Assembly (NCBI GenBank): GCA_038522375.1
Contig: JBCBKE010000004.1
Span: 10,613 to 74,612 of the forward strand
Reading direction: 5' to 3'
Origin: UBA5336 sp038522375
GTDB taxonomy: Bacteria > Pseudomonadota > Alphaproteobacteria > Caulobacterales > Hyphomonadaceae
DNA length: 64,000 bases
Each line of letters starts with the position of its first letter. Position 1 is the first letter of the stretch. Below the pieces are notes generated by a model. The model was not told the DNA's origin. It saw only the letters and a list, made by a program, of their open reading frames with translations, and searched no databases. A program made the position numbers and the translations under genes. Shown here piece by piece: positions 18,401 through 26,297 of this stretch.

Positions 18401-18899
18401 CAAACCCCTCGATCTGATCGGCATCGTTAGGGCACGGGTCGAGAAGCCTGCTCGCAATGGCGGAAAGTTTGCGTTCCTCACCCTTTCCGACCCCACCGGC
18501 GAGGTGGAACTGATGGTCTACCCCGAAGTCCTGACCAGCCATCGGGACCAGTTGGAGGTCGGACAGGCTGTTGCGATCACCGTCAGCGTCCGGCGCCGGG
18601 ACGAAGAGATCAGGCTCGCGGCCGAGGCCATCCGGCCGCTGGAGAAGGCGCGCATCGCCAAGCCGAGCGATGGTCTCACGGTTCGCCTGGGTCTTGGCGT
18701 CGATCCCGGCGATATCGCGGCGGTCACAGACGCCCTGAAAACGCTGCCGGGCCCCGACCGGGGAGAAATCAAGGTCGAACTGCCCCTCAGCGATGGCCGG
18801 GTCGTCACCATCCTCCTGCCGGAGCGGTACACAACAGGTGTTCCGGCAAAACAGCTCCTGAAAACGGCTCCGGGTGTTGCGCGTGTCGACGCAGCCTGA
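15489..18899 (+). CDS. dnaE: DNA polymerase III subunit alpha
   Basis: This 1136-residue replicative polymerase is of normal DnaE length. The N-terminal PHP domain starts at FIHLGVKSSYSLLQS. The polymerase palm is marked by GPGRGSGAGSLVAW and the catalytic PDFDIDF near residue 394. The fingers region contains YRPGPMDNIP, and the segment GYGFNKSHAAAYA follows. A C-terminal OB domain (about 960-1040, LIGIVRARVEKPARNGG) is present. With PHP plus full length and no imuA/imuB neighbours, this is the main DnaE rather than the error-prone DnaE2. Confidence 0.96.
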   Translation: MGAPQFIHLGVKSSYSLLQSMVTPKALSQWLTEQRMPAVAVADHNCLFGALEFSELLAGVGIQPIMACTFDITDGKPKTALSQVSLYAQNAAGYRRLMALSSLAFLEAKDGLPKLDRKHLLDDTEGLILLTGGSLGDVGDLCAKGKIEEAGAALDSLAKAYPGRCYVEITRHGTQAERDSEAPMLDLAYAAGLPVVATHDVRFVKPEDAEAHDAMMCIANGRYLGEDDRPRVEPSQYLKTAEEMATLFADLPEAIERTAEIAQRCAIKAELHQPILPSFSDEADGEARELRRQAEAGLAGRLADADQLYASRETYAERLDYELGIIEKMGFPGYFLIVSDFIKWAKEQDIPVGPGRGSGAGSLVAWSLLITDLDPLRFDLLFERFLNPERVSMPDFDIDFCQERRGEVIRYVRDKYGADSVAMIITFGTLQAKAVVRDVGRVMQMPYGQVDRLAKLIPFNPANPPKLQEAIDDEPKFDEEIEKDSRVGDLLKTALQLEGLYRSAGTHAAGVVIADRPLTEIVPLYNDPRSELPATQFNMKWAELGGLVKFDFLGLKTLTVIDRALKFIRRDGGDVTAAWESLDDPATYDLMASGETLGVFQLEGQGMRDTLKKVRPGNIEDVIAIISLYRPGPMDNIPVYVQGKEDPSTISYQHPDLKPILEATYGVPVYQEQVMRMAQEIAGYSLGEADLLRRAMGKKKKEEMDKQRARFVQGAAELKNIDGDLANEIFDTMAKFAGYGFNKSHAAAYAQIGYHTGYLKCHHPVAFLAASMSLDIHNTDKLAAFFQEAKRLKIPVRAPDVTRSTADFDVDGDTIVYALGALKGVGLEAMRHLEKVRAETPFKSLQSFAETVDPRELNKKAFEQLSRAGAFDALEPNRARALGGAPTLSALCSSAAEDRAGGQGGLFGESEPSAQVTLPKTKDWSVQRRLDEEFKAIGFYFSGHPLDDVLQGLDRDRVTLAMEIGARAEDGKPLDLIGIVRARVEKPARNGGKFAFLTLSDPTGEVELMVYPEVLTSHRDQLEVGQAVAITVSVRRRDEEIRLAAEAIRPLEKARIAKPSDGLTVRLGLGVDPGDIAAVTDALKTLPGPDRGEIKVELPLSDGRVVTILLPERYTTGVPAKQLLKTAPGVARVDAA

Positions 18900-18981
18900 G
18901 GTGTTGCCCGGGGTATGGTTGCACGGCGGCGGAAAATCTGTAAAAGCACGCGCACAACTCCAAGCATGGGTATTTCCGGTG

Positions 18982-19016
18982 CATGGGGGCTTAGGCGCCT
19001 CCTTGTCCCTCCCATG
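18982..19016 (+). promoter_or_regulatory. possible hairpin in the rpsB leader
   Basis: CATGGG at 18982-18987 can pair with CCCATG at 19011-19016, enclosing a GC-rich loop that contains the palindrome AGGCGCCT (18993-19000). It lies 24 bases before the rpsB start. Ribosomal protein S2 leaders are autoregulated in some bacteria, so a role in control is possible but not shown here. No other feature is visible in the 140-base dnaE-rpsB gap. Confidence 0.3.
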
Positions 19017-19039
19017 TCGGTCAACCGGAAGAGGACAAC

Positions 19040-19870
19040 ATGGCACTTCCCGATTTCACCATGCGGCAGCTACTCGAGGCTGGCGTACACTTCGGTCACC
19101 AGACCCACCGCTGGAACCCCAAGATGGCCTCGTTCATCTATGGCGAACGGTCCCAGATTCACATTCTCGACTTGTCAAAGACAGTTCCGCTGCTGCACCA
19201 GGCGCTTGTCCAGGTGCGCGATACGGTCGCAAAGGGTGGCCGGGTCCTGTTCGTGGGTACCAAGCGTCAAGCCTCCGAGCCGATTGCCGAGGCCGCCCAG
19301 CGCTGCGCCCAGTACTACATGAACCATCGCTGGCTCGGCGGCACGCTTACCAATTGGCAGACGGTGTCAAACTCGATCAAGCGCCTCAAGGAACTCGATG
19401 CGATGTTCGAGAGTGGCGGCGGCCAGGGGCTCACGAAGAAAGAGCTGCTGAACCTGGAGCGCGAGCGGGAGAAACTTCAGCGGGCCCTTGGCGGTATTGC
19501 CAATATGGGCGGCCTGCCTGATCTCATGTTCGTTATCGACACGAACAAGGAAGCCATTGCGGTCAAGGAAGCGCGAAAGCTGGGCATCCCCGTGGTCGGT
19601 GTCGTGGATACAAACTGTGACCCCGACGATGTGGATTTCCCTTTCCCCGGCAATGATGACGCGGCCCGGGCGATCTCGCTCTACTGTAACCTCATGGCCG
19701 ACGCCGTGACCGACGGTCTGGCCGAGAGTTCGGCGGAGCTGGGGATGGACCTCGGAGACCTTGAAGATCTCGGTGATCTCACCGATCTGGATGTGGCCGT
19801 CGCTGACGCTGCTGAAGAGGCAGTGGAACTGGCGCCCACGAGTGAAACCCCGGCTGAACCGGCAAGCTAG
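19040..19870 (+). CDS. rpsB: 30S ribosomal protein S2
   Basis: This 276-residue protein is a small-subunit protein needed for S1 binding. The family patterns LLEAGVHFGHQTHRWNPKM, YGERSQIHILDLSKT, HRWLGGTLTNWQT and PVVGVVDTNCDPD are all clear. The C-terminus carries an acidic extension of about 50 residues with a DLGDLEDLGDLTDLD repeat, as in many alphaproteobacterial S2 proteins. A GGAAGAGGA precedes the ATG. It forms the usual pair with tsf. Confidence 0.98.
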   Translation: MALPDFTMRQLLEAGVHFGHQTHRWNPKMASFIYGERSQIHILDLSKTVPLLHQALVQVRDTVAKGGRVLFVGTKRQASEPIAEAAQRCAQYYMNHRWLGGTLTNWQTVSNSIKRLKELDAMFESGGGQGLTKKELLNLEREREKLQRALGGIANMGGLPDLMFVIDTNKEAIAVKEARKLGIPVVGVVDTNCDPDDVDFPFPGNDDAARAISLYCNLMADAVTDGLAESSAELGMDLGDLEDLGDLTDLDVAVADAAEEAVELAPTSETPAEPAS

Positions 19871-19950
19871 TCGGGCGCGTTCAGCGTCTGCAGCGTGACC
19901 GGTAGTCGCCGGCACCAATGATTTTTTGAGCATTTTCAGAGGAAGACATC

Positions 19951-20856
19951 ATGGCTCAAATTACTGCCGCCCTCGTGAAGGATCTGCGCGACAAGACCGG
20001 TGCAGGGATGATGGATGCCAAAAAGGCGCTCGTGGAGAGCGATGGCGACATGGAAGCCGCTGTCGATTGGCTGCGTGCAAAGGGCCTGTCAAAGGCTGCG
20101 AAGAAGTCGGGTCGTACAGCAGCCGATGGCCTTGTTGCGGCGGTTTTGTCCAAGGACGGCAAGACCGGTGCTCTGGTCGAGCTGAACGCAGAGACCGATT
20201 TCGTGGCGCGGAACGAGGGCTTTCAGAAGGCCCTTAAGGCGATTGCCGAAACGGCTCTGGAAACCGATGGCACGCTTGAGGCGCTAAAGGCAGCTCCCGC
20301 CCCGGAAGGCGAAGGTAGCGTCGAAGACATGATCACGCGGATGATCGCAACGATTGGCGAAAACATCTCCCTGCGCCGGACCGCGAAGCTCACCGCGAGC
20401 GGCGCCGTATCAGCCTATATCCACAATGTGGAAGCAGAGGGCATGGGCAAGGTCGGTGTCCTTGTCGGGCTGGACGGGCCGGGCAAGGATATGGCCGACC
20501 TGGGCAAGAAGGTTGCCATGCATGTGGCCGCCACCTCGCCTGCCTCGGCGTCGGTCGATGACCTCGATCCGGCCCTGGTGGCGCGTGAGCGTGAAGTGTT
20601 GACCGAGGAAGCCCGCGCCAGCGGCAAACCGGACAATGTCATCGAGAAGATGATCGATGGGCGCATGAAAAAGTACTACAAGGAAGTGGTGCTCGTGGAG
20701 CAGCCCTTTGTGATGGACCCGGACAATACGGTCGGCAAGGTCCTCTCCGAAGCCAAGGCGGAGCTTGCCGGTTTCGCGCGCTTTGCATTGGGCGAAGGCA
20801 TCGAGAAGAAAGAAGAAGACTTCGCTGCTGAAGTGGCCGCTGTTTCCAAGACATAA
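19951..20856 (+). CDS. tsf: translation elongation factor Ts
   Basis: This 301-residue nucleotide exchange factor recycles EF-Tu. The N-terminal module ALVKDLRDKTGAGMMDAKKAL and the core motif ELNAETDFVARNEGF are diagnostic. Length is within the normal range. AGAGGAAG precedes the ATG. An 80-base gap separates it from rpsB and a gap with a strong inverted repeat separates it from pyrH. Confidence 0.98.
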   Translation: MAQITAALVKDLRDKTGAGMMDAKKALVESDGDMEAAVDWLRAKGLSKAAKKSGRTAADGLVAAVLSKDGKTGALVELNAETDFVARNEGFQKALKAIAETALETDGTLEALKAAPAPEGEGSVEDMITRMIATIGENISLRRTAKLTASGAVSAYIHNVEAEGMGKVGVLVGLDGPGKDMADLGKKVAMHVAATSPASASVDDLDPALVAREREVLTEEARASGKPDNVIEKMIDGRMKKYYKEVVLVEQPFVMDPDNTVGKVLSEAKAELAGFARFALGEGIEKKEEDFAAEVAAVSKT

Positions 20857-20876
20857 GCCCTCCGGGTGCAGTCTGA

Positions 20877-20913
20877 TCATCGCCCCGTCTTTTCGTAAGG
20901 AATGGGGCGATGA
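20877..20913 (+). terminator. 10-bp inverted repeat between tsf and pyrH
   Basis: TCATCGCCCC (20877-20886) and GGGGCGATGA (20904-20913) form a perfect 10-bp stem with a 17-base loop, starting about 20 bases after the tsf stop. There is no T-run after it, so it may be a weak terminator, a processing site or a 3' mRNA-end stabiliser that sets tsf apart from pyrH-frr. Confidence 0.45.
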
Positions 20914-20965
20914 CATCGCAGGCCATTTCCGGTAGGTGACGCTGAAACCTGTCCGGAGAGCTTGA

Positions 20966-21724
20966 ATGTCGATGATAGCGTCCAGCGAGCAACGCGGCTG
21001 CGCCTACGGGCGCGCACTGTTGAAACTCTCCGGCGAAGCGCTGATGGGCGATAAGGAGTTCGGCATTGATACGCCGACCTGCCGAAAATTCGCCGAAGAG
21101 ATCAGGGATGCGCGTGCACTGGGTCCAGAACTCTGCGTGGTGATCGGCGGCGGTAACATCTTCCGCGGACTGTCGGGCTCTGCCAACGGCATGGAACGGG
21201 CCCAGGCCGATAGTATGGGCATGCTGGCGACGGTCATGAATGCGCTCGCGATGCAAAGTGCCTTGGAGCAGTTGGGCGTGCCGACGCGGGTTCAGTCGGC
21301 CATCCGCATGGAAACGGTGTGCGAACCGTTCATCCGGCGCCGGGCGATCAGGCATATGGAGAAGGGGCGCGTGGTGATCTTCGCTGCGGGTACTGGCAAT
21401 CCCTTCTTCACCACCGATACGGGCGCGGCGCTGCGGGCAGCAGAGATGGGATGCGAGGTGATGCTCAAGGGCACCCAGGTGGACGGCGTTTATTCAGCTG
21501 ACCCCAAAACCGACCCGACGGCTGCGCGATATGATCGCCTGGGCTACCAGGATGTGCTGGCGCGAAATCTGAAAGTGATGGATGCTTCGGCGGTGAGCTT
21601 GATGCGTGACGCAAACATTCCGATAATCGTGTTTTCCTTGCACCAGAAAGGTGCGCTTACGGAGGTTCTCTGCCAGCGTGGCAAGTACACGCTGATATCG
21701 AACCAGTCAGAGGCAAACCCATGA
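20966..21724 (+). CDS. pyrH: UMP kinase
   Basis: This amino-acid-kinase-fold enzyme of up to 252 residues makes UDP from UMP. It shows LLKLSGEALMGD, VIGGGNIFRG, RRAIRHMEKGRVVIFAAGTGNPFFTTDT and VDGVYSADPKTDP, all PyrH motifs. ATGs at 20966 and 20972 are both possible; GGAGAG lies 10 bases upstream. The stop overlaps frr by 4 bases, the standard arrangement. Confidence 0.97.
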   Translation: MSMIASSEQRGCAYGRALLKLSGEALMGDKEFGIDTPTCRKFAEEIRDARALGPELCVVIGGGNIFRGLSGSANGMERAQADSMGMLATVMNALAMQSALEQLGVPTRVQSAIRMETVCEPFIRRRAIRHMEKGRVVIFAAGTGNPFFTTDTGAALRAAEMGCEVMLKGTQVDGVYSADPKTDPTAARYDRLGYQDVLARNLKVMDASAVSLMRDANIPIIVFSLHQKGALTEVLCQRGKYTLISNQSEANP

Positions 21725-22275
21725 GTTTCGACAAGAAAGATCTTGAGCGCCGTATGGAAGGCGCCCTGACCGCGCTCGGCCAGGAATTTGCGGGCCTTCG
21801 GACGGGCCGGGCGTCTGTGAACCTGCTCGATACGGTGAAGGTGACGGCCTACGGATCGGAGATGCCGTTGAATCAGGTGGGGTCGATCTCTGTACCGGAG
21901 TCGCGCATGTTGGCGGTGAATATCTGGGACAAGGGCATGGTTGGCGCTGCGGACAAGGCCATCCGGGACGCAGGGCTGGGGCTGAACCCCGTGGTGGACG
22001 GCACCAATCTTCGGATCCCGATCCCCCCGCTTAACGAGGAGCGCCGGGCAGAGCTTGCAAAGATCGCTGGCAAGTACGCTGAAGCGGCGCGGGTTGCCGT
22101 GCGCAATGTGAGGCGGGACGGCATGGACCAGCTCAAGAAGATGGAGAAGGACGGAGAGATCGGCGAAGACAAGCAGCGGGGACTGTCCGACGACGTCCAG
22201 AAGCTCACCGACAGCTTCATTGGCCGAATTGATGACGCCCTGAAGGCCAAGGAAGAGGAGATCATGCAGGTCTGA
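21721..22275 (+). CDS. frr: ribosome recycling factor
   Basis: This 184-residue factor splits post-termination ribosomes with EF-G. The family patterns ALGQEFAGLRTGRASVNLLD, LRIPIPPLNEERRAEL and VRNVRRDGMDQLKKMEKDG are present at normal spacing. It overlaps pyrH (ATGA) and, by one base, uppS. Confidence 0.98.
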   Translation: MSFDKKDLERRMEGALTALGQEFAGLRTGRASVNLLDTVKVTAYGSEMPLNQVGSISVPESRMLAVNIWDKGMVGAADKAIRDAGLGLNPVVDGTNLRIPIPPLNEERRAELAKIAGKYAEAARVAVRNVRRDGMDQLKKMEKDGEIGEDKQRGLSDDVQKLTDSFIGRIDDALKAKEEEIMQV

Positions 22276-23036
22276 TGTCCCAACGCCCCGCCGCCAATCA
22301 GATCACGCAAAGCGGCAACGGCGGTAAGCCGACCTTGCATGTGGCCATCATCATGGATGGCAACGGAAGATGGGCCAAGGCCCGAGGGCTTCCCCGGTCC
22401 GCAGGCCATGAACGCGGTGTCGAGGCGCTTCGCCGCGTTGTCGAGGCTGCCGGCCAGTACGGCGTGACGCATCTCACGGTATTTTCGTTTTCGACGGAGA
22501 ACTGGCGGCGGCCTGCTGCTGAAGTCAGCACCCTCTTCATGTTGCTGAAGTCCTATATCCGCCGCGATCTCAAACGTCTGTCGAGCGAGGGCGTTCGGGT
22601 GCGGGTGATTGGTACTGAAGAAAACCTGCCCGCTGATATCAAGTCCCTGATTGCCGATGCTGAGGGGGAAACCGAGGGGAATGGGCGGTTCCACCTGACG
22701 GTCGCCTTCAATTATGGCGGGCGGGAAGAGATCTTGCGGGCGGCAAGGCTGTTGGCGTCGGATGTGGCGCGCGGGGACCGGGCCGCCGATGCGGTCGACG
22801 AAGCCAGTTTCAGCGCTGCGCTGGATACCGCGGACATGCCCGACCCCGATCTTCTGATCCGCACCAGTGGGGAAAAGCGCATCAGCAATTTCCTGCTCTG
22901 GCAGTGTGCGTATTCGGAGCTTTATTTCACCGATACGCTTTGGCCGGATTTCAGCGAGAAAGATCTCAAGGCCGCGCTCGACTCCTTTGCCCAGCGGGAG
23001 CGGCGGTATGGCGCGGTGACGCCCGGTGCCGCCTGA
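22275..23036 (+). CDS. uppS: (2E,6E)-farnesyl-PP-specific ditrans,polycis-undecaprenyl-diphosphate synthase
   Basis: This 253-residue cis-prenyltransferase makes the C55 lipid carrier for peptidoglycan and O-antigen. The IIMDGNGRWAKARGLPR signature places the catalytic Asp at 28 with Asn 30 and Arg 32; His 45 lies in SAGHERG. The C-terminal DLLIRTSGEKRISNFLLWQ and ELYFTDTLWPDF motifs complete the family pattern. The first 20 residues are a variable extension. Confidence 0.97.
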   Translation: MSQRPAANQITQSGNGGKPTLHVAIIMDGNGRWAKARGLPRSAGHERGVEALRRVVEAAGQYGVTHLTVFSFSTENWRRPAAEVSTLFMLLKSYIRRDLKRLSSEGVRVRVIGTEENLPADIKSLIADAEGETEGNGRFHLTVAFNYGGREEILRAARLLASDVARGDRAADAVDEASFSAALDTADMPDPDLLIRTSGEKRISNFLLWQCAYSELYFTDTLWPDFSEKDLKAALDSFAQRERRYGAVTPGAA

Positions 23037-23859
23037 CACCGAAAACCGTCCAGCCACATCGGAGCGCACCCTGGGCGAGTTGGCACTGCGTCTCATCACA
23101 GCGGCCGTCCTGATCCCATTCGCCCTTGCGGTCGTCTGGCTTGGCGGGTGGAGTTTGGCCCTTGGAGCGGCCGCCTTCGCCTTGGCCATGGCCTATGAGT
23201 GGTCGGCCATGAGCAGGCTGAAGTGGCGCAAACTGGCCATGGCCTGGGTGGCGATTGCGAATCTTGCCGTGCCGTGGGTTGGGCTCTCGGTGGGTCTGGG
23301 CGTGCTCTGCACCGGCGCGATTGTCTTCGCAGGCCTCGCCGGACGGGACCGCCTCATGGCGGGGTTCGGACTCCTGTATGCGGGCGGCCTGCCTCTGGGC
23401 TTGCAAGCCCTGCGCATGGGAGAATGGGACGGCCAGTCGGCAGCCTTGATCTTAATGGCCATCGTCTGGGCGTCGGACTCGGCAGCCTATTTTGCGGGCC
23501 GCGGGTTTGGTGGGCCGCCGCTATCGTCTGACAGTCCGAACAAGACGTGGAGCGGTGCCTTAGGGGCGGTGTTCTGTTGTACCCTTTGCGGGGCGATTGC
23601 TGCAGGCATCCTGAATGGCAACCAGGTCGTGTGGCTGTTGGTGGGGGCTGGTATCTCGGTTGTGGCCCAGGGTGGCGATCTCCTCGAGTCCTCGATCAAG
23701 CGGCATTACGGGGTGAAGGATGCCAGCCGATTGGTGCCTGGACATGGCGGGGTGATGGATAGGGTCGACGGTCTTGGTGCAGTTTGCGTGATCGGTGGGT
23801 TGATCTTGACCGCGTCTCCGGGTTTGGTCGCAGCCTTGGGGCTACAGGTTGCGCTTTGA
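23026..23859 (+). CDS. cdsA: phosphatidate cytidylyltransferase
   Basis: This 277-residue multi-span inner-membrane enzyme makes CDP-diacylglycerol for phospholipid synthesis. The C-terminal signature is visible as SSIKRHYGVKDASRL followed by PGHGGVMDRVDGL. Seven or eight hydrophobic spans precede and surround it. The GTG start at 23026 overlaps the end of uppS by 11 bases; a later start would cut only the hydrophilic N-terminus. Confidence 0.94.
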   Translation: MPPDTENRPATSERTLGELALRLITAAVLIPFALAVVWLGGWSLALGAAAFALAMAYEWSAMSRLKWRKLAMAWVAIANLAVPWVGLSVGLGVLCTGAIVFAGLAGRDRLMAGFGLLYAGGLPLGLQALRMGEWDGQSAALILMAIVWASDSAAYFAGRGFGGPPLSSDSPNKTWSGALGAVFCCTLCGAIAAGILNGNQVVWLLVGAGISVVAQGGDLLESSIKRHYGVKDASRLVPGHGGVMDRVDGLGAVCVIGGLILTASPGLVAALGLQVAL

Positions 23860-25065
23860 ATGACAGAACCGACCGCCATTTCTATCATGGGGGCGACGGG
23901 CTCGATCGGCACGTCGGCGCTGAACGTGATTGCGCATGCCAACGCGGTCGCAAGCGATGGTCCCCGCTTCCGGGTCGTTGCGCTTGTCGCCAATGGCGAT
24001 GCCGTGACGCTCGCCGAGCAGGCCCTGGCCGTTCGGCCGGAGATTGCGGTCGTGGCCGACGACGCAGCCCTTCCCGACCTTCGGGGGCGTCTTGAGGGAT
24101 CCGGCATAGCGGTCGCCGGCGGCCAGGAAGCGGTCATAGAGGCCGCCTTGAGACCGTGTGACAAGCTGCTCGCCGCGATCAGCGGATCGGCTGGGCTGGC
24201 GTCGACGCTGGCGGCAGTGCAGGCGGGCTACACGGTCGCGTTGGCCAACAAGGAGAGTATTGTCTGCGCCGGTGCGTTGATCCTGGCAGAGGCGGCGCGA
24301 ACCGGCGCGACGATCCTGCCGGTCGATTCCGAACACAACGCCATTTTCCAGGTCTGGCAGGAGGGCAGGGGACTCGAAAAGTTGACTATCACGGCCTCGG
24401 GCGGACCCTTTCGGACAGCCGACCGCGCGACGCTCGCCGTCGCATCGCCCGACGCGGCAAAGGCCCATCCGAACTGGGACATGGGTCCCAAGAATTCGAT
24501 CGACAGTGCCACCCTGATGAACAAGGCCCTCGAATTCATCGAGGCCAGTTACCTGTTCGGCATCCATGAGCGCCAGATTGATGTGGTGGTGCATCCCCAG
24601 TCCATCGTCCACGGCATGGCGCACTTCGTGGATGGGTCGGTTCTCGCCCAGTTGGGCGTTCCAGACATGCGGACGCCCATAGCCAATGCCCTGGCCTGGC
24701 CGAACAGGGTCAGCGCGCCTGTGGAGCGATTGGATCTGGCGGCTGTGGGGGCATTGACGTTCGAACCTGTGGATTCGGCCCGCTTTCCGGCCGTGGACTT
24801 CGCCCGTCATGCCAGCCGGAGCGGAAACGCCGCTGCGACATTGTTAAATAGCGCTAATGAAGCGGCGGTTGCTGCTTTTCTTGGGGGCAAGTGCGGTTTT
24901 CTCGACATAAGCTGGGTCGTCGGCGAGGTGCTTGAGCGTTATGCCGACACGAATTTTGCCGGCATGGCGTGCGATACACTCGAGGAAGTGATGTACCTGG
25001 ACCAAACCGGGCGGCGCCTGGCAGCGGACTTGCTGAAACAGGCGCCTAGGCCGACAGGAGGATAG
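23860..25065 (+). CDS. dxr: 1-deoxy-D-xylulose 5-phosphate reductoisomerase
   Basis: This 401-residue enzyme makes methylerythritol phosphate, the committed step of the MEP isoprenoid pathway feeding UppS. The NADPH-binding loop GATGSIGTSA begins at residue 11; the metal and substrate motif PVDSEHNAIFQ and the flexible-loop region ITASGGPFR follow, then SATLMNKALEFIEA. The ATG directly follows the cdsA stop. Confidence 0.97.
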   Translation: MTEPTAISIMGATGSIGTSALNVIAHANAVASDGPRFRVVALVANGDAVTLAEQALAVRPEIAVVADDAALPDLRGRLEGSGIAVAGGQEAVIEAALRPCDKLLAAISGSAGLASTLAAVQAGYTVALANKESIVCAGALILAEAARTGATILPVDSEHNAIFQVWQEGRGLEKLTITASGGPFRTADRATLAVASPDAAKAHPNWDMGPKNSIDSATLMNKALEFIEASYLFGIHERQIDVVVHPQSIVHGMAHFVDGSVLAQLGVPDMRTPIANALAWPNRVSAPVERLDLAAVGALTFEPVDSARFPAVDFARHASRSGNAAATLLNSANEAAVAAFLGGKCGFLDISWVVGEVLERYADTNFAGMACDTLEEVMYLDQTGRRLAADLLKQAPRPTGG

Positions 25066-25068
25066 GTT

Positions 25069-26226
25069 TTGGATAGTTTGCTCACGCAAGGCCCGATTTT
25101 CATTATCAGTTTGATTTTCATGCTGGGTATCGTCGTGGTCATCCACGAATTGGGTCACTATTTGGTGGGACGCTGGTACGGGGCAGCAGCAGAATCATTC
25201 TCCGTCGGTTTCGGAAAGCCCCTTATCGAGCGGCGCGACAGCAACGGCACGCGGTGGCGGATCAACCGCATTCCGTTTGGGGGTTTTGTGGCTTTTGTCC
25301 CCGACCGCGAAGCGCTGGAGGCCCAGCCCCATCCGCTCAAGGGGTTACCCTTCAACGAGGTGGGACTTGGTGCCCGGTCACTGGTGATGCTGGCAGGACC
25401 TGTGGCAAACTTCCTCCTCGCGATCGTGCTCTTCTCCATCATTTTCCTGCTGAGCGGCGAGGTACGCCAGGCGGTATCGATCGGCATGGTGCAACCCGAT
25501 AGCCCTGCGGAACGGGCGGGTCTGGAGGTTGGTGACCGCTTCCTGACGGTCAATGGCGATGTGGTCGAGAATACGAACTCCGTACGGCTTCCGGTGATCA
25601 TGAGTTCAGCGACACCGGTTGAGCTTGGCATTGAGCGGAACGGTGAACTTATCGATCTGATTGTGGTTCCGGAGCGGCAGGTTCGAGACAACGGCCTGGG
25701 ACAGATGGTGCCACAAGGTACGATCGGTATCGGGTTTGCCCTTGAGCCCTTGCCATCGAAACAGCACAATCCGGCAACGGCTGTCATGGCCGGGGTGGCG
25801 GAAACGGGCGAAACAATCGAATTGTCAGTGAACCTGATTGGCAGGATTGTTCGCGGGCAGGAACCGCTCGACCAGCTATCTGGTCCCGTGGGGATTGGGG
25901 ACGTGACCCGGCGGGTTGTGAACCGAACCCTTGGCGCTGAACATCTCTCGATCGGTCAGCGCCTTTGGGCCGGTACGCTTTTCATTGTGCAGCTGTGCGC
26001 CCTGGTGTCTGTGGGGATCGGACTTTTCAATCTGCTGCCACTGCCAATCCTGGATGGCGGACATCTCGTGTTCAATGCATATGAAGCGATCGCTGGAAAA
26101 GCTGTGCCGGAGAACGTACAGGAGGCGAGCCTCACTGTTGGCCTGTTCCTGCTCATCGGGATGGCGGCCATCATCACCTGGGGTGACATTGTCGAGACGG
26201 GCGTGTTCAACACGGCGAACGGCTGA
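25069..26226 (+). CDS. rseP: RIP metalloprotease RseP (site-2 protease)
   Basis: This 385-residue inner-membrane zinc protease cleaves anti-sigma factors and signal-peptide remnants. The HELGH active site is at 26-30 in the first span, a PDZ domain lies at about 125-210 (VQPDSPAERAGLEVGDRFLTVNG), and the third Zn ligand lies in NLLPLPILDGGHLV. The start is TTG at 25069 with AGGAG at 25056-25060. Only one PDZ domain is evident, unlike the two in E. coli. Confidence 0.95.
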   Translation: MDSLLTQGPIFIISLIFMLGIVVVIHELGHYLVGRWYGAAAESFSVGFGKPLIERRDSNGTRWRINRIPFGGFVAFVPDREALEAQPHPLKGLPFNEVGLGARSLVMLAGPVANFLLAIVLFSIIFLLSGEVRQAVSIGMVQPDSPAERAGLEVGDRFLTVNGDVVENTNSVRLPVIMSSATPVELGIERNGELIDLIVVPERQVRDNGLGQMVPQGTIGIGFALEPLPSKQHNPATAVMAGVAETGETIELSVNLIGRIVRGQEPLDQLSGPVGIGDVTRRVVNRTLGAEHLSIGQRLWAGTLFIVQLCALVSVGIGLFNLLPLPILDGGHLVFNAYEAIAGKAVPENVQEASLTVGLFLLIGMAAIITWGDIVETGVFNTANG

Positions 26227-26297
26227 CCAGTCGGACGCGGGGATGTCCAGCAAGACGTCCCGCTGGCCCGGCCAGCACATTCGGAAGAGGGTCCAGT

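Noticed and set aside
17367..19046. 559-codon open frame on the minus strand
   Set aside because: It lies almost wholly antisense to dnaE, has low-complexity Arg/Gly/His-rich translation and no start signal; it is a GC-rich shadow frame.
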